64,000 nt of DNA. Origin: CAMBRQ01 sp945870325. GTDB taxonomy: Bacteria; Bacillota; Clostridia; Lachnospirales; Lachnospiraceae. Below are positions 33,376-41,432 of this stretch, one piece after another (the first letter of the stretch is position 1; each line of letters begins with the position of its first letter). The translations under genes were made by a program, and so were the position numbers. The notes below the pieces were generated by a model. The model worked only from the letters and a program-made list of their open reading frames with translations, was not told where the DNA came from and searched no databases. The stretch spans positions 317,144 to 381,143 of the forward strand of contig NZ_JBNPMC010000001.1 of assembly GCF_050313795.1 (NCBI RefSeq). Reading direction: 5' to 3'.

Positions 33376-34896
33376 TCAATTCCCCCTCTTCTCCACCTCA
33401 TAATACTCTCTCAGACACTGATACCCCTTTTCAAATCGTACCTTCTGCTCCTCATACACTCCCTGCACATCCTGATTCGGCACAAAATCTCTTACCTGTT
33501 TCACAAACTGATGAATCACCGTAAAGTCTTCAAACACGCCAACTCCGACTCCCGCAATCACCGCAGCCGCAATAGAAGTCGCCTCTTCTACATGATCAAG
33601 GCGGTGAAGGTTTACATTGAGGACATCTGATAAGATCTGTGCCAGCACATCACCTTTCGCCCCGCCGCCGGTTAACACAAGATCTGTAATCTCGGTGCGT
33701 TCCTTCTGTGCTTCCAGGATAATGCTCAGATTCATTGCCACACCTTCTAATACTGCCCGAATGTAATCGCATTTCTCATGCTCCATCTTAATTCCCAGGA
33801 AACTGCCTGATGTATCCGGATTCCATCTTGGGCTTCTTTCTCCCAGCATATATGGAAGGAATACCAGACCTTTTGCTCCTACCGGAGATTGCAGGACCAA
33901 CTGATTCAATATATCATATACGGATTCACCCTGCTCTTCTGCCAGTTTCTCTTCTTCTTTGCACAGGGCATTCTTAATATAAGAGTATGAGCTCCCTGCT
34001 GCCTGCATCGTTCCGCACGGCATGTATTTACCCGGGATTACATGTCCGAAGCAGATCAGCGTCTTCTCTTGATCCAGGAATACTTCATCCGTTGTTCCGG
34101 CAATCCAAGAGGAGGTACCGAAAGACAGGAACATCTGCCCGGACTCTATACTGCCCGCACCCAGTGCCGAACAAGGTCCATCTCCGCCGCCACATACTAC
34201 AACCGTTCCCGTCGTAAGACCAAGGGCTTCTGCTGCCGATGTACTTAAGCTGCCAATTACATCCGTAGACGCATGGAGTTCTGGCATCTTATCCAAACTA
34301 ATGCCTGCTGCCTCAAGAACCTCCCCAGACCACTTAAGCCTCTTCAGATCGAACGCATCTGTACCGGATGCCTCTGAATAATCCGTCACAAACTCACCTG
34401 TCAGCCGACAGATAATGTAATCCTTTGCCAAAAGCATCTTATAAGTCTTCTCATAGATCTCCCGCTCATTGTCACGAATCCACATTAATTTCTCAATACT
34501 GTAACTGGCGCTGACGCGATGCCCATTCAACTCGTACAGCCGTTTAGCACCAATCTTCTGCACCAACTGCTCCGCTTGCTCTTCCGCTCTCTGATCCGCC
34601 CAGATCATCGCCGGTCTTAAAGCATTTCCTTCCTTATCAACTACGACACACGCCTGCATCTGCGAGGAAAATGAGATCGCAAGCACCGCCTTGGGATCAA
34701 TGTCCTCTACAATCTTTCTTGTTGCAGTACATACAGCCTCCCACCAGTCTTCCGTGTTCTGCTCTGCATAATTCTTATGAAAAAAATGAACATCATACGG
34801 AATGGTATAACTTTTCACCAGTTTTCCTTCCGTTGAAAATAAAGACGCTTTATCACTTGAAGTTCCCAAATCATGTGCAATTAGATATCTTTCCAC
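33376..34896 (-). CDS. FGGY-family carbohydrate kinase (xylulokinase-like), copy 2
   Basis: A protein of 506 residues from the GTG at 34896, five bases after AGGTGG; this makes the N-terminus MERYLIAHDLGTSSDKA as in relatives. FGGY motifs are present (SFSSQMQACVVVDKEG, CGGGDGPCSALGAG, LTGGGAKGDVLAQILSDVLNV). It phosphorylates a ketose, xylulose being the best guess. It is divergent from a DeoR regulator at 35160, and a divergent promoter region with a palindrome lies between. The neighbouring regulator and fructose-6-phosphate aldolase suggest a small separate pathway. Palindromic element A lies just past its stop. Confidence 0.85.
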   Translation of the reverse strand: MERYLIAHDLGTSSDKASLFSTEGKLVKSYTIPYDVHFFHKNYAEQNTEDWWEAVCTATRKIVEDIDPKAVLAISFSSQMQACVVVDKEGNALRPAMIWADQRAEEQAEQLVQKIGAKRLYELNGHRVSASYSIEKLMWIRDNEREIYEKTYKMLLAKDYIICRLTGEFVTDYSEASGTDAFDLKRLKWSGEVLEAAGISLDKMPELHASTDVIGSLSTSAAEALGLTTGTVVVCGGGDGPCSALGAGSIESGQMFLSFGTSSWIAGTTDEVFLDQEKTLICFGHVIPGKYMPCGTMQAAGSSYSYIKNALCKEEEKLAEEQGESVYDILNQLVLQSPVGAKGLVFLPYMLGERSPRWNPDTSGSFLGIKMEHEKCDYIRAVLEGVAMNLSIILEAQKERTEITDLVLTGGGAKGDVLAQILSDVLNVNLHRLDHVEEATSIAAAVIAGVGVGVFEDFTVIHQFVKQVRDFVPNQDVQGVYEEQKVRFEKGYQCLREYYEVEKRGN

Positions 34897-35014
34897 TTCT
34901 GCCACCTCTCTTATTCTTATTACACGCACATCCGCCAAAACACTGTTACGGCACTCCGCTCCTTTGTCCCTGGCAAACTAAGTTCTTACACGCACATCAT
35001 ATTTTTACGATGCC

Positions 35015-35043
35015 ATTATAGCATACGCTTTCCGAAAAGTAAA
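35015..35043 (-). promoter_or_regulatory. Promoter of FGGY kinase copy 2
   Basis: On the minus strand TTTACT (35038-35043) and TATAAT (35015-35020) are 17 bases apart, about 120 bases before the kinase start. Confidence 0.6.
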
Positions 35044-35061
35044 CTACGAAATATATTTTGC

Positions 35062-35111
35062 TTTCGTACGAAACTTTTAATATTGACTTTAGCAATATTC
35101 CATGCTATTAT
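35062..35111 (+). promoter_or_regulatory. Promoter of the DeoR regulator and shared palindrome
   Basis: TTTCGTACGAAA at 35062-35073 is a perfect 12-bp palindrome set between the two divergent promoters. TTGACT at 35083-35088 and TATTAT at 35106-35111 are 17 bases apart and face the regulator gene; an overlapping TATAAT is at 35109-35114. The palindrome is the likely site of the adjacent regulator. Confidence 0.55.
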
Positions 35112-35159
35112 AATATTGATCTTTTACCAAACTATGAGATCAGTTAGGAGGGAGCTTAG

Positions 35160-35906
35160 ATGAATGAACGACATACTGCTCTTCTGGAATACATCACGCA
35201 ACATGGCAAGACAGAGGTCGGCATCCTTGCCGAGTATCTTCACACTTCCAAGGTAACCGTCCGCAAGGATCTTGATTACCTGTCCGAGCGGGGAGTTCTA
35301 AAACGCGAACGGGGATATGCCGTCCCCAATGATCCGGGAGATATTAATTATAGAATGGCTTTCCACTATGACAGAAAACAGAAGATTGCAAAAAGAGCCG
35401 CCACATACGTACAGGATGGAGAGATGGTCATGGTCGAATCCGGCTCTACCTGTGCATTATTTGCAGAAGAACTTGCCAAGACCAGACAGAACGTAACACT
35501 GATCACCAATTCCATGTATATCGCCAGTTATATCAAAGATTATACGAATATCCAGGTGATTCTCTTAGGCGGAACGCTCCAGCCAAAGAGCCAGTCCCTT
35601 GTAGGGCCGCTGACGAAGAACGCCGCCAAAGCATTTCACGTGGACAAGATATTCATCGGTACGGATGGCTACTCCCGTACTTTCGGATTTACCGGTGATG
35701 ATCTGATCCGCTCTGATACCTTAAGCGAGATGCTCACTTCCGCGATTCACACTTATGTGCTGACAGACTCAGAGAAATTCAGCCATCCCGGCTCTGTTTC
35801 CTTCCTGGAATTGAAGAATGTACATGAAGTCATTACTGATTCAGGCATCCCGACATCAGAACAGGAATACCTGACCAGGCAAGGAATCGTCGTGACTTTG
35901 GCATAA
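35160..35906 (+). CDS. DeoR/GlpR-family regulator
   Basis: The protein has 248 residues, with AGGAGGGAG before the ATG. The N-terminal helix-turn-helix (ALLEYITQHGKTEVGILAEYLHTSKVTVRKDLDYLSERGVLKRERGYAV) and the DeoRC sensor (VESGSTCALFAEELAKTRQNVTLITNSMYIASYI...LLGGTLQPKSQSLVGPLT...KIFIGTDGYSRTFGFTGDD) are complete. It probably controls the divergent FGGY kinase and the aldolase gene that follows 106 bases downstream, responding to a sugar phosphate. Confidence 0.9.
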   Translation: MNERHTALLEYITQHGKTEVGILAEYLHTSKVTVRKDLDYLSERGVLKRERGYAVPNDPGDINYRMAFHYDRKQKIAKRAATYVQDGEMVMVESGSTCALFAEELAKTRQNVTLITNSMYIASYIKDYTNIQVILLGGTLQPKSQSLVGPLTKNAAKAFHVDKIFIGTDGYSRTFGFTGDDLIRSDTLSEMLTSAIHTYVLTDSEKFSHPGSVSFLELKNVHEVITDSGIPTSEQEYLTRQGIVVTLA

Positions 35907-35911
35907 AGATC

Positions 35912-35949
35912 GCCATAGAAAAGTTGCTATAGAAAAAATCGCTATAGAA
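35912..35949. repeat. Three short direct repeats before the aldolase gene
   Basis: GCCATAGAA at 35912, GCTATAGAA at 35926 and GCTATAGAA at 35941, 14-15 bases apart, lie between the DeoR stop and the aldolase start. A replication-slippage product or a weak binding array; no function known. Confidence 0.55.
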
Positions 35950-36012
35950 TCTGTGTATTACAGATAAATTATATTTTCAAAATATTTCAAAACGTTTCAA
36001 CAGGAGGTAAAT

Positions 36013-36690
36013 ATGAAATACTTATTAGACACAGCCAATCTTGAGGACATCCGCCGCTACTACGAGATCTTTCCAATCGCAGGGGTAACATCCAATCCTT
36101 CCATCGTAAAAAAAGAAGGAAAGATTGATTTCTTCGCCCATATGAACGAGATCCGTTCCATCATCGGCACCGACAAATCACTCCACATCCAGGTGACTGC
36201 GCTGGATACTGCCGGCATGTTAAAAGATGCCGATCGCATCTTGACCAAAGTGGACAAAGATGTATATATTAAGATTCCTGTGAATATGGAAGGTATCAAG
36301 GCAATTAAAGAGTTAAAATCCCAGGGAGTGAATGTCACCGCCACTGCAATCTACAGTAAGATGCAGGGTCTTCTTGCTATGGAGGCTGGCGCAGACTATA
36401 TCGCGCCTTATTACAACCGCATGGAGAATATGGGACTCGATCCGGAAGACATTATCGCATCTTTTGCAGAGATGATCGCACTGTACGATTATAAAACCAC
36501 TATTCTTGCAGCAAGTTTCAAGAATGCCGGACAGGTGAACAAGGCTCATCTGGCAGGCGCGCAGACCGCAACCTTAGACCCATCCATCCTTGTGGCGGCG
36601 CTTAAGCAGCCTTATATCGAAAAGGCCGTGGCTGATTTTGATGCAGATTGGAAATCCATTTATGGGGATTGCACAATTGCGGAACTGTAA
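36013..36690 (+). CDS. Fructose-6-phosphate aldolase/transaldolase-like protein
   Basis: The protein has 225 residues, with AGGAGG before the ATG. It is a short transaldolase of the Fsa/TalC (MipB) group: MKYLLDTANLEDIRRY, GVTSNPSIV, the Schiff-base lysine in DVYIKIPVN, and GVNVTATAIYS, GADYIAPYYNRMEN, ILAASFKN. Members either cleave fructose-6-phosphate to dihydroxyacetone and glyceraldehyde-3-phosphate or act as transaldolases; sequence alone does not decide here. It is probably co-transcribed with the DeoR regulator upstream and linked to the FGGY kinase. Confidence 0.88.
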   Translation: MKYLLDTANLEDIRRYYEIFPIAGVTSNPSIVKKEGKIDFFAHMNEIRSIIGTDKSLHIQVTALDTAGMLKDADRILTKVDKDVYIKIPVNMEGIKAIKELKSQGVNVTATAIYSKMQGLLAMEAGADYIAPYYNRMENMGLDPEDIIASFAEMIALYDYKTTILAASFKNAGQVNKAHLAGAQTATLDPSILVAALKQPYIEKAVADFDADWKSIYGDCTIAEL

Positions 36691-36724
36691 AGGGAATTTG
36701 GGAGTATGAAGAGTTGTTGTTTAT

Positions 36725-36758
36725 GAAGTGGACGGCGAAGAGGGGCGCCGTCCACTTC
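36725..36758. terminator. Strong 13-bp hairpin between convergent genes
   Basis: GAAGTGGACGGCG at 36725-36737 pairs exactly with 36746-36758 across an eight-base loop. Outer imperfect arms (GGGAATTTG.GGAG and its inverse) extend it into the last codons of the gene at 36779. There is no clear T tract, but its position between converging genes supports a bidirectional terminator. Confidence 0.6.
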
Positions 36759-36778
36759 CAATCACTCACATTTCTCCC

Positions 36779-37807
36779 TCAAATTCCCACTCTCAAGATC
36801 CCCTCAATCCAATAGATCTCCGGCATCCACTTATTCCCATCCTCGCACTGGCTCTTAAGGCATCCGAATATTTTCTCTACGATTGCCCCCAGATCCTGCT
36901 GATAGGTAATAATCTCACTTCTCCGGTTCTTCGACACCTCATCCACAGATGCAATCCGAATCCCCAGTTTCAGTTTCTTCACAACTTTGGATACTGCCTC
37001 GCCCATCTCTCTATCACTGCAGATGATTGCCTCTGGCAGTTTTTCCTTGTAATCCTTGCATACTTTACGCACGATTGCTTCATTGTTACCTCGTTTCTCC
37101 CAAGGCACACGCAGGAATACATCCTCACATTTGGCCTGTTCGATATATGCCTGTTCACGCTCTCGGATGCTATACACATCCCATAGATCCCATCCGGCAT
37201 AGCCGATGCTCTGATATCCGCATCTTTTCAGTTCCCCGTAGAGAGTCTTGATTGCCAACCGGTTATCAAGTGTCACACAATCCGCATATGGCAGACCCTT
37301 ATCCGAGTCAAAAAACACCAGATTCATGCCTATGGCCCGCAGACGTTTCAGTTTCTTAAGATTGACAGGGAGATCCTCAAGCCAGATTACCACATTGCGA
37401 AGTCCTCTCTTATATAGGCGATAGAGGCAGTCTTCTAACTCTTCGGTTCTCGGCTTCTCCACATACAGAAGAAGCGCCCCCTTCGCCTCAGCATAACTTT
37501 GGAACTGCGCGATGAATTTAGCAAAAAACGGATTCTTAGCCGGAGCAATCAGGACGATCATATCCATTTCCCCCTGATTGCCCCAATTATGAAACGTAAT
37601 CCGCGTTCCTCTGCCCACCTCCCGAAGAATCAGCTGCTCCTCTTCCAGTTCCTCCAGAGACCTTCGAATGGTGACTCTGCTTACCTCTAGTTCTTCCGCC
37701 AATTCACGCTCCGGCGGTATCCGGTCGCCATCCTCATATTTCCCCTGGAATATCCGGTCATAGATCTTCTCTTTTACAATCTGATATAGATTCTCTTGGC
37801 TCATCAT
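36779..37807 (-). CDS. GntR-type regulator with LacI-like sugar-binding domain
   Basis: The protein has 342 residues. A GntR winged helix (IVKEKIYDRIFQGKYEDGDRIPPERELAEELEVSRVTIRRSLEELEEEQLILREVGRGTRI, residues ~8-70) is followed by a periplasmic-binding-protein-like domain (~85-335; MDMIVLIAPAKNPFFAKFIAQF..., IGYAGWDLWDVYSIRERE...), as in AraR. It is the last gene of the glycyl radical operon, 80 bases after the enzyme gene, and an 11-bp-arm inverted repeat lies in that operon's promoter. It probably senses the operon's substrate sugar. The ribosome binding site is weak. Confidence 0.87.
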   Translation of the reverse strand: MMSQENLYQIVKEKIYDRIFQGKYEDGDRIPPERELAEELEVSRVTIRRSLEELEEEQLILREVGRGTRITFHNWGNQGEMDMIVLIAPAKNPFFAKFIAQFQSYAEAKGALLLYVEKPRTEELEDCLYRLYKRGLRNVVIWLEDLPVNLKKLKRLRAIGMNLVFFDSDKGLPYADCVTLDNRLAIKTLYGELKRCGYQSIGYAGWDLWDVYSIREREQAYIEQAKCEDVFLRVPWEKRGNNEAIVRKVCKDYKEKLPEAIICSDREMGEAVSKVVKKLKLGIRIASVDEVSKNRRSEIITYQQDLGAIVEKIFGCLKSQCEDGNKWMPEIYWIEGILRVGI

Positions 37808-37887
37808 ATTAATCAGACTTCGTTGCCCTTCACTTCCTTGTCTAGTACTCCATGATAAACTGCTGGTTTCATTATGGTTACTCCATG

Positions 37888-40272
37888 TTACATACTTGTA
37901 GATTCCATGTCAAGACGCTTAATAATATCCTCCTGGATGTCCGGTGACAGATCCAGAAAATTCACGAATGTACCATGAATTCTCATAATATAGACTCCGC
38001 TCGGAGCATATTTCTTCGGATTCGCAAGCACCTTTCTCAGCATCTCCGGCGTCGTAACATTGACATATAAGTAGAATGGAGAGATGCCCTCTTTCTTCGG
38101 GTTGAAGAATAACGGTCTCATAATCTTATCCCGGAATTCCACACCCTTCTCTTCATACGTATTTGTCTTGAAATAATTCGGATTAATTCCAAGATGGGAT
38201 GCACAGCCTCCATTCATTTTCTCAAACGGAAGTTTCATATTGGACATAATCCTGAATCCTAGTCCTGAATGTGCTTCTCCATATAGCGGATCAATTCCAT
38301 ATCCCAACTGTTCTCTTGCTTTTCTTCCATCCGGCGTCGCTCCTACCCAGTATCCATACAGAAGATGCGTAGATGGGGATGCCCAGTCTGCACGGAATGG
38401 ATTGCCAAGATAGTTCTTTTGGGAAGTTACCAGATCACTGGCTCTGCTAGCAATCTCGGCCGCCTCATGATCAACTCTCGCGATGTTATTGCCATACTTT
38501 TTCGCCTTCAACAGATACTGCTGCATCTCCGGGTCCTGCTCGAAGTTATCTCTAAGCGCCTCCAGCATCCTTCCTGCATCTTCCGGTCGTTCTTCTAACA
38601 GAGTATCAATGGCAATAAAGGAGTCCGCCACAACGGAAAGTCCATGAATCAGACAACCGCTTCCATTGTATTTCGTCCCTTGTTCTTTCGTATCTCTGAC
38701 ATCAACACCTGTTTCGATCCCACCCATAATGGTGGACAGGAATGGCACTTGAAGAATCGAGATTGCCTCTGACGCCGCATTGGCACATTCTACCATCTGA
38801 TTCACGTAAATCTCCAGATTCTTATAGAAAATAGAGCGGATATTCTGCAATACTTCCAGTTCTGTCTTACAGCCATTCTCTTCATTCGTGCCTCCGAACT
38901 TCTTGCCAGAGATGGTTGATACGCCGCCATTGAGACTCAGTTCCAGAACCTTCGCCATATTCAGCCAGCTATTGGTTGTATTACCATTGTCTTTGCCCAT
39001 GATCAGCGGTTCCTGACATCCTGCCACCGAATAATCTTCCAGATCCTCCGGCGCTACATGATTCTTCTCCTTCAGAATCTCGAACACCGAATCATCATTA
39101 AAGAAAGATGGGGTAAGGCAGCCCGGTGTGAACAAGAATCTTCCAAGACTCTCATATAACTCCTGCGGCGTATTCTTATGCAATTTTACAGACAGAATCG
39201 GCTGCGGCAGATTCATGTCATAATATGCATCCAGGAGTGCATAGGAAGTCGGATTCGTCAAATCTTCTCCTGTATTAGATTTACCGCCAATGATCAGATT
39301 CTGAGAGATTGCCCAGCTTCTGTCCGCTACATTATAGAACACCAACAGGTGCTTCAATAACGCTGCCGTCATGTCACGATCCGTATCTTCCGCACTTCGA
39401 TACGGCTCAAAGATCCGGTCCGCATTCCCAACTGAGAATGCATATGGATTCGGTGTCTGCTCCAGACACATTACCTGCCACATCAGAATAAACGACTGAA
39501 TTGCCTCATAGAGATTCTTCGCACCATATCTTGGCACCTTGCGAAGCGTCTCCGACATGATAAGGAATCGTTCTTTATCCTTTCCATTCAACTTATTTGC
39601 TTTCTCTCTCGCCATATCTGCATATCTGTCAGCGATAACCAGAACGGCATCCAGGGAAATATTCATTGCCGTATAATAATCTTGCTTCTTTTTATCTGTC
39701 GCCTTCGCCTGATGATCTGCAATCTGCTCCTTCATACTTTCGACGCCATCTCTCAGCGCGCCCCGCATATCCGGGATCAGATGCCCTGTCACCTGTTCAA
39801 TAAAATAGATCGCTTCGCTGGTATTGTCACCTGCGATATCATAAGCCTTGCACAACGCTTTCGCAAATTCCGTATTACTGTTATACTCTTTCAGGTTAGC
39901 AATCCGTTCCTGCGTAATATCGCCAATCGGATCACTATCACCGAATACCGCAACCGGATCACAATACCCCGAAAATGAATCCACAGAAAACGCCGGATTG
40001 ATCAATGCATATGATCTCGCAAACGCATCGTCCTGAGTTCCTGCAAATATGTGGTAATCACTGAGCCATAATGGGATTCTCTTTGCCACTTCTACCAAAG
40101 TCCTGGCAATTCGGATACTGTCCACATCATCTTTGAACTTCTCGTCACATTCTCTCATAATCTCTTTTGCAAGAAACCAGCCCTCCAAATGATCTGTGGC
40201 CCTTTCTTCTTTGAAGCGTTCTTTTGCCAGATCTGTAATCTCCTGCGCGGTTAGGATCTCTTCAATTCTCAT
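37888..40272 (-). CDS. Glycyl radical enzyme of unknown substrate
   Basis: The protein has 794 residues and the PFL-like fold. The active-site Cys419 lies in AGCQEPL (the usual form is GCVEP or GCIEP), with Glu421 as the expected general base. The glycyl radical site is Gly767 in MRIHGTFVNFLDLS; characterised enzymes mostly have RVxGY or RVxGF there. It is preceded by AAGGAGGAG. A dedicated activase gene lies upstream and a sugar-type GntR/LacI regulator downstream, so a dehydratase or lyase acting on a sugar, polyol or similar molecule is likely. Pyruvate formate-lyase itself is excluded because it has a Cys-Cys pair. The variant motifs suggest an uncharacterised subfamily. Confidence 0.85.
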   Translation of the reverse strand: MRIEEILTAQEITDLAKERFKEERATDHLEGWFLAKEIMRECDEKFKDDVDSIRIARTLVEVAKRIPLWLSDYHIFAGTQDDAFARSYALINPAFSVDSFSGYCDPVAVFGDSDPIGDITQERIANLKEYNSNTEFAKALCKAYDIAGDNTSEAIYFIEQVTGHLIPDMRGALRDGVESMKEQIADHQAKATDKKKQDYYTAMNISLDAVLVIADRYADMAREKANKLNGKDKERFLIMSETLRKVPRYGAKNLYEAIQSFILMWQVMCLEQTPNPYAFSVGNADRIFEPYRSAEDTDRDMTAALLKHLLVFYNVADRSWAISQNLIIGGKSNTGEDLTNPTSYALLDAYYDMNLPQPILSVKLHKNTPQELYESLGRFLFTPGCLTPSFFNDDSVFEILKEKNHVAPEDLEDYSVAGCQEPLIMGKDNGNTTNSWLNMAKVLELSLNGGVSTISGKKFGGTNEENGCKTELEVLQNIRSIFYKNLEIYVNQMVECANAASEAISILQVPFLSTIMGGIETGVDVRDTKEQGTKYNGSGCLIHGLSVVADSFIAIDTLLEERPEDAGRMLEALRDNFEQDPEMQQYLLKAKKYGNNIARVDHEAAEIASRASDLVTSQKNYLGNPFRADWASPSTHLLYGYWVGATPDGRKAREQLGYGIDPLYGEAHSGLGFRIMSNMKLPFEKMNGGCASHLGINPNYFKTNTYEEKGVEFRDKIMRPLFFNPKKEGISPFYLYVNVTTPEMLRKVLANPKKYAPSGVYIMRIHGTFVNFLDLSPDIQEDIIKRLDMESTSM

Positions 40273-40301
40273 AGCAGTTCTCCTCCTTAAACGTTATCTC
40301 C

Positions 40302-40391
40302 ATCTATCTTCTTACCCATGTCTATCTTCCTGTCTGTGCCTATCCTCTTACCAATGCCTATCCTCTTACCAATGCCTATCCTCTTGCCTAT
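40302..40391. repeat. Five-copy 18-bp minisatellite between activase and enzyme genes
   Basis: Units start at 40302, 40320, 40338, 40356 and 40374, each 18 bp. The third and fourth are identical (GCCTATCCTCTTACCAAT) and the others differ at a few bases. The array fills most of the spacer between the activase stop and the enzyme ribosome binding site and reaches the activase stop codon. Copy number could vary by slippage and change the spacing. Confidence 0.88.
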
Positions 40392-41254
40392 GTCCTTCGA
40401 TAACAGGCGCCTATGTCTGCAATCGCCTTACGGAAACACTTTAGGACTGTATCATCCACATAGGCTTTTTCTGTCATCTGATATTCTCTTCCGCATTGTG
40501 CCCATTTCTTTTTACCGAATTCGTGGTACGCAAGCACCTCGAAGGTCACATTCTCACCTTTAATCTCATCAAAAAACCTAAGAAATGCCTCCCGGTCCTC
40601 TTCACTATCATTCACGCCTCCAACCAAAGGAACTCTTACATGAAGCCTCGGATGCTTCTTAGCCGCTTCCCGGATATTCTTCATCACAGGCTCGCTCGGA
40701 ATCCCCGTCATCGCTTCATGTTTCTTAGAGTCACACAGTTTACAATCCATAATCAACTGGTCAATATATGGAAACAACTCTGCCAATCGCCCGTGCGCTC
40801 CATTGGTCTCAATCGCCGTGTGTATTCCGTGTGCTTTCAATCGTTTCAGGACTTCTCTAATCTCTTCAAACTGAACCGTCACTTCGCCTCCGGTAAATGT
40901 TACCCCGCCGCCGTCATAGAACATCATCTCATTTGCCAGCACTTCATCCACGACTTCATCTACCGTCAATTCCTCATACGACAGATACATCCCCTTCGTG
41001 CTATGCTCCGTGATACATTCCATCTTCTCACAACTCTCACAGATTGTCCGGTTCACATTGCTCCCGGTAATTGCATGATGCGGACAGATGGATTCTAATA
41101 TCCAGTCTTCATCCGCCACAATCACACCTTCTATCGGCATTCCTTCCGGATTCGCACACCAGGGGCACCGCATATTGCAGCCCTGCAGATGATAGACCAG
41201 ACGGTTGCCATCCCCATCCTGGGAATAGTTGAAACCTTTTTGAAATATCTTCAT
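40388..41254 (-). CDS. Glycyl radical enzyme activating protein (radical SAM)
   Basis: A protein of 288 residues from the ATG at 41254; an in-frame TTG two codons earlier is less likely. The radical SAM motif is CNMRCPWC (Cys26, Cys30, Cys33). A four-cysteine insert for one auxiliary cluster follows (CPHH..., CESCEKMEC), so it is intermediate between the small PFL activase and the two-cluster activases. SAM-binding segments include GGGVTFTGGEVTVQFEEI and AIETNGA. It makes the glycyl radical on the enzyme encoded 115 bases downstream. Its promoter is clearly visible upstream. Confidence 0.92.
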   Translation of the reverse strand: MKIFQKGFNYSQDGDGNRLVYHLQGCNMRCPWCANPEGMPIEGVIVADEDWILESICPHHAITGSNVNRTICESCEKMECITEHSTKGMYLSYEELTVDEVVDEVLANEMMFYDGGGVTFTGGEVTVQFEEIREVLKRLKAHGIHTAIETNGAHGRLAELFPYIDQLIMDCKLCDSKKHEAMTGIPSEPVMKNIREAAKKHPRLHVRVPLVGGVNDSEEDREAFLRFFDEIKGENVTFEVLAYHEFGKKKWAQCGREYQMTEKAYVDDTVLKCFRKAIADIGACYRRT

Positions 41255-41294
41255 ACACAATCCCCTTTAAAATATTCCTGACACAATTCCTCTT

Positions 41295-41330
41295 AATTGG
41301 TATTGTATATCAATACCAATTCAATGTCAA
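41295..41330 (-). promoter_or_regulatory. Consensus promoter of the glycyl radical operon with operator
   Basis: On the minus strand a perfect TTGACA (41325-41330) and TACAAT (41302-41307) are 17 bases apart. Filling the spacer and -10 box is an exact inverted repeat with 11-bp arms (AATTGGTATTG at 41295-41305, inverse at 41311-41321, five-base gap). A repressor there would block transcription; the GntR/LacI-like protein at 36779 in the same operon is the best candidate. Confidence 0.75.
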
Positions 41331-41372
41331 TATGAACCTCTTTCTTTTTTAGGACAAAGTTTCCTATACAAC

Positions 41373-41409
41373 AAAAAAAGACCCCGGCAGCGCAAACCCG
41401 CCGAGGTCT
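41373..41409 (-). terminator. Terminator of the transporter operon
   Basis: On the minus strand a stem AGACC.CGGC / GCCG.GGTCT (41400-41409 with 41380-41389) is followed by seven T residues (41373-41379). It lies 23 bases past the permease stop and separates the transporter operon from the glycyl radical operon. Confidence 0.85.
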
Positions 41410-41432
41410 CATTAATATCATGATATTGAATA

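Noticed and set aside
32914..33630. Overlapping frames on both strands coding PxCWYFY-type peptides
   Set aside because: They are translations of the palindromic element and the antisense of the kinase gene; no ribosome binding site and mirrored sequence on the two strands.
35970..36003. Catabolite-repression (cre) site before the aldolase gene
   Set aside because: The AAACGTTT-like core is off the cre consensus by spacing; it looks like TTTCAA repeats in AT-rich DNA.
37888..40272. Pyruvate formate-lyase
   Set aside because: The active site has a single cysteine in AGCQEP rather than the adjacent cysteine pair, and the radical loop differs.
40196..40563. Plus-strand frames with repeated PILLPM residues
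   Set aside because: They read the 18-bp minisatellite antisense to the activase and enzyme genes.
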